The notes: generated by a model from the letters alone, not told the origin. Shown: positions 36,901 through 50,124, counted from the stretch's first letter. The stretch is DNA of 64,000 nucleotides from Rhynchosporium graminicola (GCA_900074885.1 FJUW01000011.1:310001-374000), one strand, 5' to 3'. Translations and numbers: made by a program.

Positions 36901-39900
36901 CTGAGGATATATGGGCTACCTCTGCTGTAAGGTGCCAGCAGCTCAATGGAGGTATCATGTTTTGGAAAATGTCACGAGCGGGCTTGTAGGTTGACTCTTG
37001 TATGTCTTTTCATTCAAGAAGCTGCTATGGCATTCGAAAATAGTTCTGCTCGCTGATTTTTGCTTTTACCTGCCCACAACAGGATTCCTTTTCAACAGGA
37101 TTTCTTTTCAACAGGATTCCTATTCAACTTTACTCTCGTCTCAAGCCTACGCGATTATGAGTTGATAAACCCGATTGATAGTTACTGGACCTTAGTATTG
37201 TCAAGTTTACATTCGTGGTCATCTACATAGATACTTCTACATTCAACTTAAACGTCATCATTTTACCTTTTTAAGCCAGCTTCTGATCGGTATCATGGCC
37301 TCCACTTTCGAAGTCGCTACTGCGAATTTTCGATTGACTCTTTACGTTCACACTGGATGGTAAAGCGACATTCTCGAGCGTTGTGGCAAGTATGTTATTA
37401 GTGAGACAAGCGATCTAAAACGAACATAGGCAGGATCCGGGGTTCCCCTACAGGAAGGTCTCTCTTTATGTGCAATCCCTTAGGGTATTTATACGTGGCA
37501 ATTTGACAATTTTAGACCAGGATTAGGGTATTTGAAGAAATGTATTATACCTTCCCACTTCTCAGGGATTGGCAATTTGTTAGGCAATGGAGTAATCGAA
37601 TGAATTAAGGCTTCATAGCTCGGTGCTCCTGGTGATGGCTAGTTCAATATGTATCCCGATTGCTTACGTTTCGGGATCAGTAGATATAAATAGTCCTTGT
37701 GCACTTCAATGTATTTTCTCGCCAACCATAACTTGTCAAGACCAAAATTCAGACTAGGATAGTAACAAATAGATTTCATGTATCGGCATTGGGTACTAGC
37801 CAGAATGATTTGATGAGTAGGTGCGATACACAAAGCCGGAGGGTCGTATGTGATGTGCTGAAGAAGAGGTTTTGAAAGGATGTTTTTTTAAGATACTGTC
37901 GGGCAAAAAGTTGTTGTCAAATCGTGATGTTCTGTTACTTGCTCTGTCTTTCTGACATTCATGATATTAGCTTGGATGCCTTCTCTTTCGAGTGAGCATT
38001 CCAATACGGTGCTACTGTTTTGATGATCAAGTACTAGCGATACGGCTGCTAATCGAGAGAAGGTGCCTGAGCACAACTATGAAGCTGTCGGTGACCAAGA
38101 TATCCTCCTGTTCAGCTGTGGCTTGATATACTATTGCTAAGATTACCTGAGCTTGAACAATTTACTTGGAAACAACGAAGTCAGGAGCTTACGAGACTTT
38201 CTTAAGATAAATGAGGAGACCTGAGGACTAAACGGTTCGGGTCTGAGTGTGTCGACTCTTGTGCTTGTGATTATGGAGCCAATGAGGGGACCCCTTTTCA
38301 CGTTTCTGGTTTGGTGGATTTGGCTGCATGCGCTGTGTAACAGGAAACGTTAGCCGGCATATTCAGAGTGTAGTTCTTGCAGGGTCGTGAACCAGAAGCT
38401 CAGTTCTCCTCGAGAGTGTGCTTGGCCTTCTTTGCGATTGATCAAAGTCTTGTAATGTGGTGACTGGCTACGGTCGTTTTAACATAACTTTCGGTTAAAT
38501 TTTTGGGGTTAGTTACTTCCTATTCTCATGCAGTTAGCACGATTTTGTGAAGAACCTTTCACCTTATATTGAGTTACAAGATACTGTTGTAGATGTGGTA
38601 ATTTGGGTTGTTCAAGTCGTAGATACTGGAATGGAATAGACGAGAGAGCTCCGTGGGATAGTACTGTCACTTCTATAAGATACTGATCGCTTATGCTCTG
38701 GTAGATTCAGACAACAAGCAGGCACGCCTTCTTTCATAGTCTAGCTCAGACCACGTTTTCCATATGCTTCAGCTGATCTCATTCCTCGTGACAAGTCTGC
38801 AGATTGCTCTATTTCAGAGAAGTCTATTCAATTAGAACATGTCCAAGAGTTCGACAGATCGAGGCTGGGTTATGTCAGTTACCAGCAGAGTGAGAGCTAG
38901 ACACAGAAGCCTAGACTCGCAAGAGTCCCATAGGTCTTACGCTGAAAAGAAACCCAAGCCACGAAATCGTGCAAGGACATTACTCTATTGTACTTTGGAA
39001 ATGTGAATTCTATCATTTATTCAAGGCTCTAAAATTATTCTGAGAGTTCAGGCTATCGCTCCCAACCACTGCCGAAAGCATATCAAAGCATGCCGTCATA
39101 TATGCAACACTACTACTTTACGGTCGAACGGATGTGAACAAGACTTGAAACATTCTTAAACTATACTCTTTCTCCATTTGTCTATTATGTCAAACTCTGT
39201 AATATCTAGTATTTTTAGGAAGAGGACAATTTGGGTTTTGATTTTCCTAGAAGATTCCAAGCGAAAACACTAAATTTCGGCCTTACTTCCACTTTAGTAA
39301 TGAGATTTCTCAGGTTTACTAGTACTTGATTACAGCGGAGTCTTTTCCAACTAGTTTGTATTCAATATATGAGTTTAAGAAGATTTACTCAATTTGTTAT
39401 GTGTAGATCAAAAATTCCAAAACATTATATGGTGTGATTTAGGCAGAGTAGCCGGGAGCAGTGGCCAGTCTTACAACTTCATTTTCGGCATCGGCTTCGC
39501 CAGACACGTACAATGCCAGCCTAGGCTCGCAAGTGTATTGGAGTTCCACTCGGGTGAGACTATGATCGTGTTCAACTTCTCATTGTGCACCTGTATTCAT
39601 TCCGCTATTGACCAGGCCAATTCCCGGGTGTATCAAATAGATTATCGAATTATTCTTCAGCAGATACGGGTTTAATTGCTTTCGTTTAACCCCAAACTCT
39701 CTAGGGGTGAGTGGCCTTTCTTTCGTTGGCAGTGTGGGGGCAAATGACCTGTTCCAATCTCCTGGGGGGACTCTGTTACCCGAGTACGGACCCCTATTCT
39801 TGCTCACCCAGCCTGGAGCGCACGAGAAAGCTGCCTGGTCAGACGCTTGCGCTTCCCAAGCGGCCCAGCATTCTTTTACTGCCTGTGGAATTGGTGTCTT

Positions 39901-40106
39901 GAAGTTTCGGTATATTCATGCCAATTTTCATGCATCTTGGAGTTAGTGCCCTAGAGATCTAAGTCTTCTTCGTGTAAGACTAGACCACAGCAAGGTTTCG
40001 CGTGGTTGATGGAGCTGTAGTCATTCTACAACCTCAAATTTTGCCAAAACCGGACAGTTTGGTATTCCATCGAAGGCACAGGGGATTCCACTTGGTCTTT
40101 TTCGTC

Positions 40107-43100
40107 ATGCGTCTGCTAGATTTCGGTGTTGTCATACTTGGACTAACCAGCGGTAAGTCACAATCGTGCTGCCAAGCTTTAAATACTAATTGCATCCTTC
40201 CAGCCACTTCTGCGCGCACTCTCAATCACAGTCAATATGCGAAGGAAGCCTTTTTTGAGCCTTCCGAGTGTTCAAGTCCCGAGGTTGTGCAACGCGATCT
40301 GACGCAAAGTCGTAATGTGAAAAGAGGACTTTCAAACAACATTACGTTGAGAATCCTCACTGTGGGTGCTTCCATTGCACATGGATATCCCTCAGTCAGT
40401 GGTAATGGGTTCCGTAATGCTCTTAGGAACAAATTGGTGTGGAATGGTAATCCAGTCAATATGGTTGGAACGGTGCAGACAGGCAGCATGTAAGGTCTCC
40501 CCTGGTACAGTGTTTTCTTTCATGTTGCACGCCAAAGAGGAACTGCTTCCTTGATCCCCTTATCATGTAATATATACTGACATAAAGATGGTAAAAATAG
40601 GGTTGACAATGATGTGGAAGCATGGGGTGGCTTCATCATTGATCAAGTCGCAGCGAAAGCGGAAAATTCTATCAAGTTCCAACCAAATATTGTGCTGCTT
40701 CATGTAAGTGTTGGGGAACCGCCCGTAATCCCTTTTCAATGAGATCTTGTATGAAGGTTTCCTTGCTTCTTCCGAAGTCTACAAGAAACAGAGCTAATCA
40801 GGCCGTCTGTAAGGTTGGTGACAACGATATGAAACTAAACTTTGATGTGGCCAATGCTCATAACCGCCTTGGGACACTTGTTGATAGGCTTTTTGCTACC
40901 ATACCCGGTGTAACGATCATTGCTTCGACTTTGCTTCCCTCGAGCGCATTGGCTGGTCGGGAGAAGATTTACAATGCGAATCTACCAGGAATGGTCAAGT
41001 CTCGCCAAGCTGCCGGGAAGAAGATCCTGCTTGTGGATATGGCTAGTTCGTTCTTCAGCCTGGCAGATATCACTTCTGATGGGTATGTCTGCAGTCCTCG
41101 AAGAAGTCTTACAATTGACGATTGGCGACAGGATTCATCCAACTGACGCGGGGTTTGATAAAATGGCTGCTGTGTGGTATCGTAGGTTTATTCTGCAAAT
41201 CACTTCGAAACATGACTTTGAACTGATACTGTGTAGAGGGAATAAGCGCAGCATCTTCCGCCAAATGGCTCGTAGCACCGACTAAGACCAGTTTCTCAGA
41301 TGTAGTTACAGCCGATAACAAATGCGATAAAACGGTTGTTAATGAAGTCGGTCCTTATCAAATTGACGCAGGCTCCGGACGAGTTAGTAAATTTTTTCAT
41401 TTCGTCATAAAATCCTAAGACAGAGTAGAGTGCATTTGTCTTCAGTGTATGTCTTAGGAGCTTCGACGCAAGTGGTGAAAGTGGTCAAAATACACTTTAA
41501 GCGAGGCATCATCACCTTGGCGAGACATCTTTCCCGAGGATCCAGAATTGGACGGAGACTGACAACTACTTCACATACAGGATGATGGACCTTACGTTCA
41601 CTCTGCAATTGCAGGAGGTAATTATCTTGGAGTTGGTAACCCAGCAGCTGCGGGTGTACACTGGGCAGTAAGTTCATCTCCCAACGCCTGAGCGTTGCTC
41701 TCACTCAGGGTATTGAAAGCTGTGTAGGACATTAATGGAGATGGCCTCGATGACTATGTCTAGTAAGTCCGAGAAGCAGGGTAGTGGTCATGCTGCCCCA
41801 AGCAATTCTAATCGGTTTCACAGCGTATCTACAGACCTGAGCGGAGGACTAGGAGTTGCTTTGAACACGGGAAACGGCGTCATGGGTCCATATCTGAGAG
41901 TGACAACTTTTCCAGCGTCTTGTCCGAGAAGTGGAGTTCGATTTGCCGGTACGTTTACCTTTCCACTCCTTGAATCTAGGCTGGGCTCTTCGACGACACG
42001 AGAATCTGCCTACCTAGGACAGGTCATCAGATATTTGCATGATTTTGACATGTGACTTTGCGAAATTTCCTTTATTTGACTATCAATATCACACACAATA
42101 TTGACTCAAGACATTGAGCAAAGTTATACGTCAAAAGCCATGTGAACATTTGACAACTGTTCTTGTGTGACGTTCTTTAGTGGATGAGTCTGCTTTACCC
42201 AAGACAGATTTGCCTCAAACCACGTTCGCCTGCTGCTTCAGATGAACTGGGAAACCTTCAAGTCCGCCTTATCTAAGATAAACCGAAATACTAACGTGTG
42301 ATTGAAGATATGACTGGGGATGGTAAAGCAGATGTTTGTTGCCTCGATGCCAATGGAGACCTGAACTGCTGGAAAAACACACCCGGGTCGGAATCTAGAT
42401 CTCCCACATGGGTTCCCACCGGCTATCTCATCAAAAGCAAGGGTTATAGCCAAGACTTTGTAAGTTCAGGGGCCGATATATAGTCAGATTATGCTGATTC
42501 GCCTTACAGGTTCGGTTAGCTGGTAAGTCTAGTCCATGTTGACCAGCGTAACCACGACTAACACAACACCAGATATCGACGGTGACGGAAGAGCCGAGTG
42601 GGTTATATTCCTTGCGATTTTGTCCCCAAGTACTCTGTATTGACAACCTCTAGTTACGTAGTCATAGGAACAGACGGGAGCATGTCTGGCTGGCGGAATG
42701 CTGCTGTCGATAACTCTCAACCATCAGCCTGGATTCCATTCGGAGGAATCATCAACAATTTAAGCTCAACATACTCTCCCTCCAGGTGGAGGTTTGCAGA
42801 TCTGAAGTATGTCTATACCTCCCCTCATTCACTCACGATACAGCTTAGTATGCATGCAAATTTCTCACTCTGATAGTGGTGATTACAAAGAGGACCTACT
42901 TTATGTCAACGAAAATGGCCGAGTTGAAACTTTCATTAACAAGAGAGGACTTAAGTACGTGCTGCCGAAACTGTTGTGCACAGCCGATGTTCATCTACTA
43001 ACGTGAGTTCGCGAACCTAGCGCTGGACTCGGTCCTGTATGGAAATCTATGGGGTATGTTACCAATGTCACAAGCACGGGGTGTCTCTTTATACTGAAAA

Positions 43101-45037
43101 TATCCTAGTGTCACCCATGGAGGAGGAAGCAGTCCCACAGATGTTACATTTGGTACGTGTTTTTGGGTCAATTGACCCTTTTCATATTGACTGAGCCTTA
43201 CAGGAAGAATAATGGGTACTGGGAGAGCGGACTATGCAAGTAAGTCGAACAGCTTCCATCTGTTGCAGAATCAGCACACGAATATCCACCGTACGAGGCT
43301 GGACCAAATTGTTTATGGCACAACGCGAGCCTGCATGTCCTACTTCCTACCATTAACCTTATCAGATATTTGTGTAACTTTGCCTAAATGACGAAGTTCG
43401 ATATTGACTTTGCTTCGCCGGAGATGACTTTGGCTAGCCCCAGTACGACCTACTAGCTCGAATATCTTGCTGACAATCTCTGTATAGGTATGACCGAAAG
43501 ACCGGCTACAGGAACTGTTGCAAAAAGTGTCTACGTTACCATCAATAAGAACATGGGAAGCGGAGGAACCGCCGTCAAAGGAGATGGGACTCGATACTGT
43601 GACATGACCGGATCTGGCTCCGACGACTACATTGTAAGTTGATGTCTCTTGCTTGGAGGCTCCCGAGACTACAGAACCAAATCTGACAGAATTAAATGTA
43701 GTGGATATCATTGATGGGCGAGATAACTGTGTACGGAAATACTCATAAATGGGGGACCTGGACAGAGTATGGAGTGGTATATAATGTTGAGCGATCTCGA
43801 CGCGAGGTAAGTGACGAGCCCTCCTGTAACTACGGAGGACGACACTGACAGTCCATCTCTCCAGGTGTATTTTGCAGGTAAGTCTGACGTCCCAAAACCT
43901 AGGGACCTCGGGATCACGATTTATAATGAGCCTTACTGATGTCAAAGACTTTGATGGAAACAAGAGATGCGATATCGTGAGTCGTCCTGAGAAGAAGTGT
44001 TTGCTCCGTTCTGACCCTTACAAGCTACTGGTCGACAAAGCTACAGGAGCCACCACAGTACTTCGCAACGACTTCGCCAATGGTAAATTCTCCTTCACCA
44101 ATATTGGTGTCGTGACGGGGACAGCGACATGTACCGAAGGCTACGGCCATGATCTCCACGACCTTGGTGTTCGGTGGAATGATATTGATGGAGATGGTAT
44201 GTTGTTCACTAACTTTTGATCACTGACTGCTAAGCATATTTACTAATTTCTTTCATCGTACAGGCAGAGCCGACTTTCTGTGCATGCAGTCAAATGGGCA
44301 GACTTATGCACATTTGAATAAAGGAGTCGGCCAAATGGTCAATCAAGGTCAAGTGAGCTGATCAAATGTCCGTTTTCACCTTAAGTATTCTGACCCTCGC
44401 CTAGATCAAACACACCGAAGGAAAAGAGAGGAAAGGTAAGTACTAACACGTTCCCACAATAAACATCGACCTAATCAGAATCGCACAGCTTTACGAATCG
44501 CGTAGGTCCTCCATCAATCTGCGCTCGCGTTTCAAAATCCCACCTGAGCAAGCAAGTCCTGACATACTGACCAAAATAGCGACATCAACGGTGATGGCCG
44601 AGACGACATTATCTATGTTGACTTGGTCGCCTCAGCGATTGAAGTCTGGACCAACGACGGAGCCACAGGACAAATCGGAGACGATGCAGCAGGGACCAGC
44701 GCATTTCGCTGGGTCGCGCAAGGCCAGGTTGTCCCAGCCCAAACCACGAGAGGTTCATGCGTGGAGTTTGCGAATATCAATGGCCTTGGTAGAGCTGATA
44801 CGATTCGTAAGTATAGACGAGATCTTGGGGGCACTGAAGAGGTTGCTGATAAACGGTGCTTTTAGTCATCTATCCTGAAACGAATCAGCAGTTTGTAACA
44901 CTGTAAGTGGGATGGAGACCAGAATCTTGGGGACTGAGTGCTAACTGATGGTGGGTAGAAATACTTGCGCTGGACTTACACCTGTGGAACCTCATCTGCC
45001 TATACCACCGGCGATGTCTTACCCGATAGGTGCCTAA
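40107..45037 (+). CDS. Secreted SGNH esterase fused to FG-GAP/VCBS repeats
   Basis: A 28-exon model closes in frame at 873 residues. Early exons are 40107-40152, 40204-40489, 40601-40703, 40814-41082, 41132-41181, 41237-41382 and 41581-41667. The last is 44959-45037. A signal peptide (MRLLDFGVVILGLTS...) precedes an SGNH/GDSL hydrolase domain. Its candidate nucleophile is Ser72 in VGASIAHG, block III is HVGDND (148-150), and Asp234/His237 lie in SDGIHPTDAG. From about residue 325, FG-GAP/VCBS units carry Ca-binding-like loops: DINGDGLDD, DMTGDGKAD, DIDGDGRAD, DFDGNKRCD, DIDGDGRAD and DINGDGRDD. Three 13-nt microexons (42510-42522, 43865-43877, 44489-44501) each encode the strand just before a loop. 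The protein is probably a secreted esterase of CE3-like type acting on acetylated polysaccharide or lipid, with the repeats as a propeller-like binding part. The substrate is inferred only. Introns 41383-41580 and 41949-42307 are the least certain. Confidence 0.85.
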
Positions 45038-45611
45038 TCTTTGAGACCAGGCCTGAAGAATGGATACGGAAATGAAGATAGTATGGCATGAAGCGAGGAC
45101 AGTAGAGTTCGAGATTTGAATCCTGTGGACAGAATTGAGCGGCTTTACACAAAAGCTGATGTGGATACGCAGGATTCTGCGATAATTAGATACCCTCTTT
45201 AGACTATTTCATACTTTTAATTAATAGCTTGCAATTGCATAGAAATTTTCTTCCATTCCTCGAAGTTCTCCTCTGAGGTACATGTGAACGGCCACAATTG
45301 TGTACAGAAACAAAGTTGATAGCAGGGCTACTACCAAACGGGGCCACCCAAAGGTTGAGCAACTCAGTTGAAATGGATAAACAAAGGATAAAGTGTGCGA
45401 AGGGCACCAAACAAATGAAGCAAGGCGATCATAACTACACTTATTCGTGGTTCCTACCTGCACTGCCTTTAATATTAAAGATCATCCGAGCGAAAAGTTA
45501 TCGGACAAGGCGACGACAGTAAGAATGACACTGGGATCGAAAAATGAAAATTCAAGGTTTGGTATATATGTATTAGTAGTTTATTCAACTACTCAGCTTC
45601 GCCAAGCTTTT
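45038..45611. other. Convergent 3' intergenic region
   Basis: It lies between the 3' ends of the esterase gene and the TMEM205-like gene. Only 3' UTR-like AT-rich DNA is seen, and no gene is supported. Confidence 0.6.
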
Positions 45612-46345
45612 CTATTGAATCCTTCCCGCAATAGAAACACCGTACCAACACGTAGAAATGAAGCCCACCAGGTTCAGAAGTGATGAGATTCCATGCATGA
45701 TTGAGAAATCCTTGTTCATCTTCTGCATCTCTTCGGAATGTGGAGCTGGGTCGTAGTATTTCTTTCCATCTCGGGTTTCTGTAGAAGAAGGGCTGAGCAA
45801 GATCCTCTCTGTTCTAATGCGGGTATATGGCTTACCTTGATGCTTCCTCTCCCTCATTACTTTCGTTGTAGCAGGCCCGACCACAGCCATATTCACCAGA
45901 CTAGTCACGAAGATAGTCGCAATGGGTACCAAGACGCTCCATTTGTTGACGTCTGCGAGTACGCCTCTGAAACCTGATGAGGTTCCCAAACCTAACTTCG
46001 AAGCAGGGTATGTGAGGGCCAGTACTACGGGAAGTGTTGTCTGGATGCCGAAGTAAACGGGGAAAAGCTTTTGTTGTAGCTGAGAGAATTGAGGTCGCGC
46101 GAGAGCTTTGTAGCTTACAATCCCGCCTATGAAAGTCTTCGGAGGGAGGTGTCAGCCACTAGAATGTCAACCGATATTTGAAGAAGTGGCTTACTTGGAA
46201 GAATTCGGTCCCTAGCAACGTACCGTATCTGGATGCATTGTCAGCTCCACCACCACCTTCACTAACAAGAGGAGCTCCGAGTCAAGAGAGCTTACGAGAT
46301 GATATGGTACGGAGCCGCAGTCCTTAGGATTGAAATATCTGACAT
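45612..46345 (-). CDS. TMEM205-like (DUF4149) membrane protein
   Basis: There are four exons: 46345-46296, 46228-46195, 46136-45836 and 45778-45612. They give 183 residues. The short N-terminus (MSDISILRTAAPYHII) leads into YGTLLGTEFFQTFIGGIVSY, the first membrane segment of the DUF4149 family. A loop with PQFSQLQQKLFPVYF and a second hydrophobic span follow. The third span is WSVLVPIATIFVTSLVNM, then the family signature MRERKHQETRDGKKYYD, and the last helix is MHGISSLLNLVGFISTCWYG. The length and four-helix pattern fit the family. Fungal members are uncharacterised membrane proteins; human TMEM205 is linked to drug resistance, which need not transfer. The gene is divergent from ku80, with 449 bp between start codons. 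Each exon junction restores family-conserved residues, so the model is firm. Confidence 0.88.
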
Positions 46346-46794
46346 TTTGGGCTATTGACACAAGTATGGGAAGATTGTAGATTTGGGGTTGTCCTTTCAA
46401 TGAATGTCCAAGAAGAAGCAGAAAGTTTAATTGGAATGGTTGGATGAAACAAATATACTTCCTTGATGACGACCTTCAACTCAAATGCCGAGGTCCGTGG
46501 GTTTGTGAAAGCTACGGAGATATTTGAACAACCTTCAATGACTTTAGCACATCAAACACGACATCAAGAAGCAATCTACAAAGCGATTGGGGAGAAGAGA
46601 TTCCAATGTGTCCAGGAGATCCTGGATATTCATAGTGAGCAGGTTGTTAGCCTGTCTCAACAGGCCTACCACTTTGCTAAGGCACTATGATCACGTGCTA
46701 ACGTGTTGTCTGTCGCGCCTGCCTAAATCGCGTAACTGCCGTTCAGCAGCACTTCTCTGAATATCTTCAGCACCAAGTTGAATCTCAGAACATC
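46346..46794. promoter_or_regulatory. Shared divergent promoter, TMEM205-like gene / ku80
   Basis: The 449-bp gap between two divergent start codons must hold both 5' leaders and promoters. I see no clear TATA box or known operator. A 75-codon frame at 46463-46690 lies inside it without family resemblance. Confidence 0.5.
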
Positions 46795-49584
46795 ATGAGC
46801 AAGGAAGCTACTATCTATGTCCTAGACTTAGGATCGACTATCGGAGATTGCCATAGTATGTATTGATTTAATCCTCTCAGCACATCAGATTTCAATCGTC
46901 ATTTCAAGTTCCAACGTTTTATACCTATGACAGCCACCATTCGCAGATCATCACTGCTGACTCTTTGCAGATGGCAGAACGATCAGCGACTTGGATTATG
47001 GTATGGAGTACGTATGGGATAAGATTGCGACGGTCATGTCTGCGAACAGGGCCACTCTCAGCGTCGGTGTTGTGGGGTTCCGAACAGACGAAACAGACAA
47101 TCCCTTGGATGGTGATGGGGAATATGAAAATATATGCGTGCTCAAGGAATTGGGACTTATGGATATTCCGGCGCTGGAGAGCCTTCGATCCAAGATACAC
47201 AGCAGCAATACCGAGGTGGGAGATGCCGTATCGGCAATTATCGTCGCGATTGACCTCATGGACAAGTATACCGTCTTGAAGACTGGGAAGCCTGCGAAGT
47301 TCGCTCGGAAAATTGTACTGGTCACAGATGGACAGGGCGGTATTGACGATGATAATATAGACGTAAGTTGAGATTTCTCTTTTCGCTTGAGACTTTATTT
47401 TCATGTGCTGAACTTAGTTCCTTCAGCCATGCAAGATGTTCTCTGCTACGTACTATTACCTGGAATTTCGCGAAGTGCAGCATGGCTAACCTATACAGTC
47501 GATATATAGGAAGCTCAACGAAAGTGGTATCGAACTTGTTGTGCTCGGTATTGACTTCGACGATGCCGGATTCGGGTTCAAGGAAGAAGACAAGACATCT
47601 CTCAAACAAAGTAATGAAGCAATACTGGCAAAACTTGTGGAAGGATGCAACAGCGGGATGTTCGCAACCATGGCAGAAGCTTTAGCGTCTCTTGCAAATC
47701 CCTCTGTGAAGGTCGTAAGACCATTCAAACAGTATGATGGTCGCCTAGGTGAGCATCTTCCATCTAGACAAACCAGATACCTACAAAAGCGCCCGTCGTG
47801 CTTATTGCGCAACTGCATAAGAGTTTAATCTCACCCGAAAAAGATTCTGACTCCTCTCAGGTCTCGGCGACTTTGAAAAGTATCCAGACAGTGCGCTGTA
47901 CATCGATGTACAACGTTATTCCAGAGTCAAACAAGCGAAACCTCCATCCGCGAGTAGTTTCGTTTCTGCAGCTGCCAATGCGACCGGAGAAGCCAATGCA
48001 CACTCATCACATACTGTTGAGGATACCGAGATGATGGATGCACCAGGGCTTTCTGCAGTCAAAAGTTCCGTCGCATATCGTGTTAACGATGCCGCAGCTG
48101 CTGGTGGAACCGCGGATCTGCAACGGGAGGATTTGGCAAAGGGCTATTACTATGGAAGTACTGCTGTGCCATTCGGTCAGGATGAAGAAGGTGTGACCAG
48201 ATTCAATAGTCGTCAAGGCTTTTCTATCATTGGTTTCGTGCCGAATGATAAGGTCTACTAATACTTCCCTCTTATCTACCACAACTAACACGCTTTTAGT
48301 ACGAAAGGTATCTCACGATGGGCGAAAGTAGTATCACTATTGCTCAACCTGTCAATGACAAGGCACGAATGGCTATGTCCTCTCTTGTCCATGCTCTACA
48401 CGAGCTCGATTCATATGCGGTAGCTCGGATTGTCACGAAGGATGGAAAGGCTCCACAACTTGTTCTCCTGGCTCCATCGATCGAGCCGGACCTAGAATGT
48501 CTCATAGACGTTCCACTTCCTTTCGCAGAAGACATTCGTGTATACCGATTTCCTCCGTTGGACAAGATCATAGGATCGTCAGGTGCCGTCATCACGAAGC
48601 ATAGGTATCTTCCATCAAACGAACTGGCGGATGCGATGAGTAACTACGTGGATAGTAAGTTACACAGTTATCCCACTCTGTTCATTCCGGAGATTGGAGC
48701 AGTTGAGTATGTCCACAATTCGCTGACTTGGTTTGCAGGCATGGACCTCAGTAGTTTCGGAGAGGATGAAAGCGGCAATCCTGCTGAGTTCATGACAATC
48801 GATGAGACATTCTCCCCACAAGTTCATCGCGTGAACCAAGCAATACGACAACGAGCAATTCATCCAGATGGTGAAGTTGCCGAGCCGCCAGCTGTCTTGA
48901 CAAAATGGCAAGCATGCCTGGCTGGTTTCCAACCAAGGAATCAAAGCTGATCAATTTCCTTCTAGGTCCAAACCACCAGCAAATCTCGTTTCTGAAGCAG
49001 AATCTCAGCTTGAAGCCCTTTTGAAGGTATCTGGCGTGACAAAAGGTAAGCAACTTCAACTGCAGATTTATGTGGCGCCTGAATAATCATCTAATGTTCG
49101 AGCAGTGCCCGAGAAAGTAAAGGGCAGGAAAGGCCGAGAGCCTGCGAAACCTGCATCGGGTCTCGATATCAAGGCACTTCTTACTTCTCGCAAAAAGAAG
49201 AATGAAATCGCGCTTGAAAATGCCATACCAGAGTTTAAACAAATGATAGAGATAGCCAACAAGGATGAAGATATCGAGAAAGCAACAGCTCAGATGGGAA
49301 AAACAATCCGACAATCCCTACACTCAACCACTGGCGATGCTGGCCATGCTGTAACGTTCTCCCAGATGAAGGTCTTCAGGGACGAGATGATTGATCTCGA
49401 TATGCCGGAGATCTACAACGACTTCTGTCATGACTTCAAGAAACGCATATTCGCTGAAGAGTTCGGTGACCAGAGGAATTTCTGGGCAGCTTTCAAGTTC
49501 CAAAAGCTTGGGCTCATTCGGGCCACTGGAGATTCTGAAGGGGCAAATGAAGAGGAGGCTACTGACTTCTTCAAATTTGGTTGA
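46795..49584 (+). CDS. ku80: Ku80 subunit of the Ku DNA end-binding heterodimer
   Basis: There are eight exons: 46795-46855, 46971-47362, 47499-47748, 47861-48252, 48300-48654, 48739-48907, 48966-49045 and 49106-49584. They give 725 residues. The N-terminal vWA-like domain opens with [13 protein letters not shown], where the MIDAS DxSxS is lost as usual in Ku. A beta-barrel core follows ([35 protein letters not shown]). The C-terminal arm includes [12 protein letters not shown]. The Ku80 C-terminal domain covers about residues 600-725 ([17 protein letters not shown]). The vertebrate DNA-PKcs-binding tail is absent, as in other fungi. Ku70/Ku80 binds broken DNA ends in the nucleus and starts non-homologous end joining; it also protects telomeres. 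Intron 6 (48908-48965) appears to use a GC donor (TG|GCAAGC), which alone restores [12 protein letters not shown]. Intron 4's GTCTAC donor is also weak. Confidence 0.96.
48908..48965 (+). other. GC-AG intron in ku80
   Basis: No GT donor between exons 6 and 7 gives the conserved frame. Splicing at TG|GCAAGC with the acceptor at TCTAG gives [15 protein letters not shown] and preserves the frame through the following exons. Confidence 0.8.
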
Positions 49585-50124
49585 ATTACATTGATTCTCA
49601 GCAATTGAGCGACATTTGTACATTTGGTGGAGGGAGGGACCTGGAGTTTGTGATATGATACCAATAAAAAGTCTACAAATGAATGAAAAGGAAGGGCCGA
49701 CGTAATTAAAATGATTCAATAGCAACTAATGATGGAAAATGATGGAAAATGATTTTGATTGCCAACTTGCTATTGAATTGTGGTGGTCGTAAATTAAGAC
49801 GCGCTCTTCAGGTGGTAGAACCTATCGGCGTTCTGTCCTACCTTCAACGATGACACAACAACAAGCGCGCCTGCCTTTCCATAAATTCACTCCCAATGTT
49901 TCAAGAGCGCATAGAGCTTCTGCGTTGCAACTGCCTGACCATGGCTTACGCCACCCTTTGCTCGCTCCGCTTGTAGCCTTATTGAAAACACTGTCACACT
50001 CGGTACGCTGCTGCAGCAGCCGCAAACAAAGTCGTGCTTTCCTTCCTCGAAACATTGGACAAATTCAACATTTTGAGCGCGTTGAGCACAAGAGCAATTC
50101 AGTGATGAGCAGAGCTCTGCCGCA
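49585..50124. other. Intergenic, ku80 3' end to the Gfd2-like gene
   Basis: It holds 3' and 5' untranslated DNA. An ATG at 49850 opens an out-of-frame reading frame that overlaps the Gfd2-like start and ends near 50308. If the transcript starts upstream of it, this would be an overlapping uORF. Confidence 0.45.

Larger units (their letters stand above)
33168..40106. other. Gene-poor region downstream of ste12
   Basis: No gene is supported. The ste12 3' flank is followed by a (CTAC)n tract at 34377-34417, a G-rich tract near 34495-34515, GATA-type short repeats around 35125-35190, and an AT-rich patch at 36690-36900 with few CA/TG dinucleotides that may be a RIP-mutated repeat fragment. Open frames of 60-95 codons show no family resemblance. 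Confidence 0.5.

Noticed and set aside
46463..46690. 75-codon frame between the TMEM205-like gene and ku80
   Set aside because: Sits inside the divergent promoter and lacks family resemblance.
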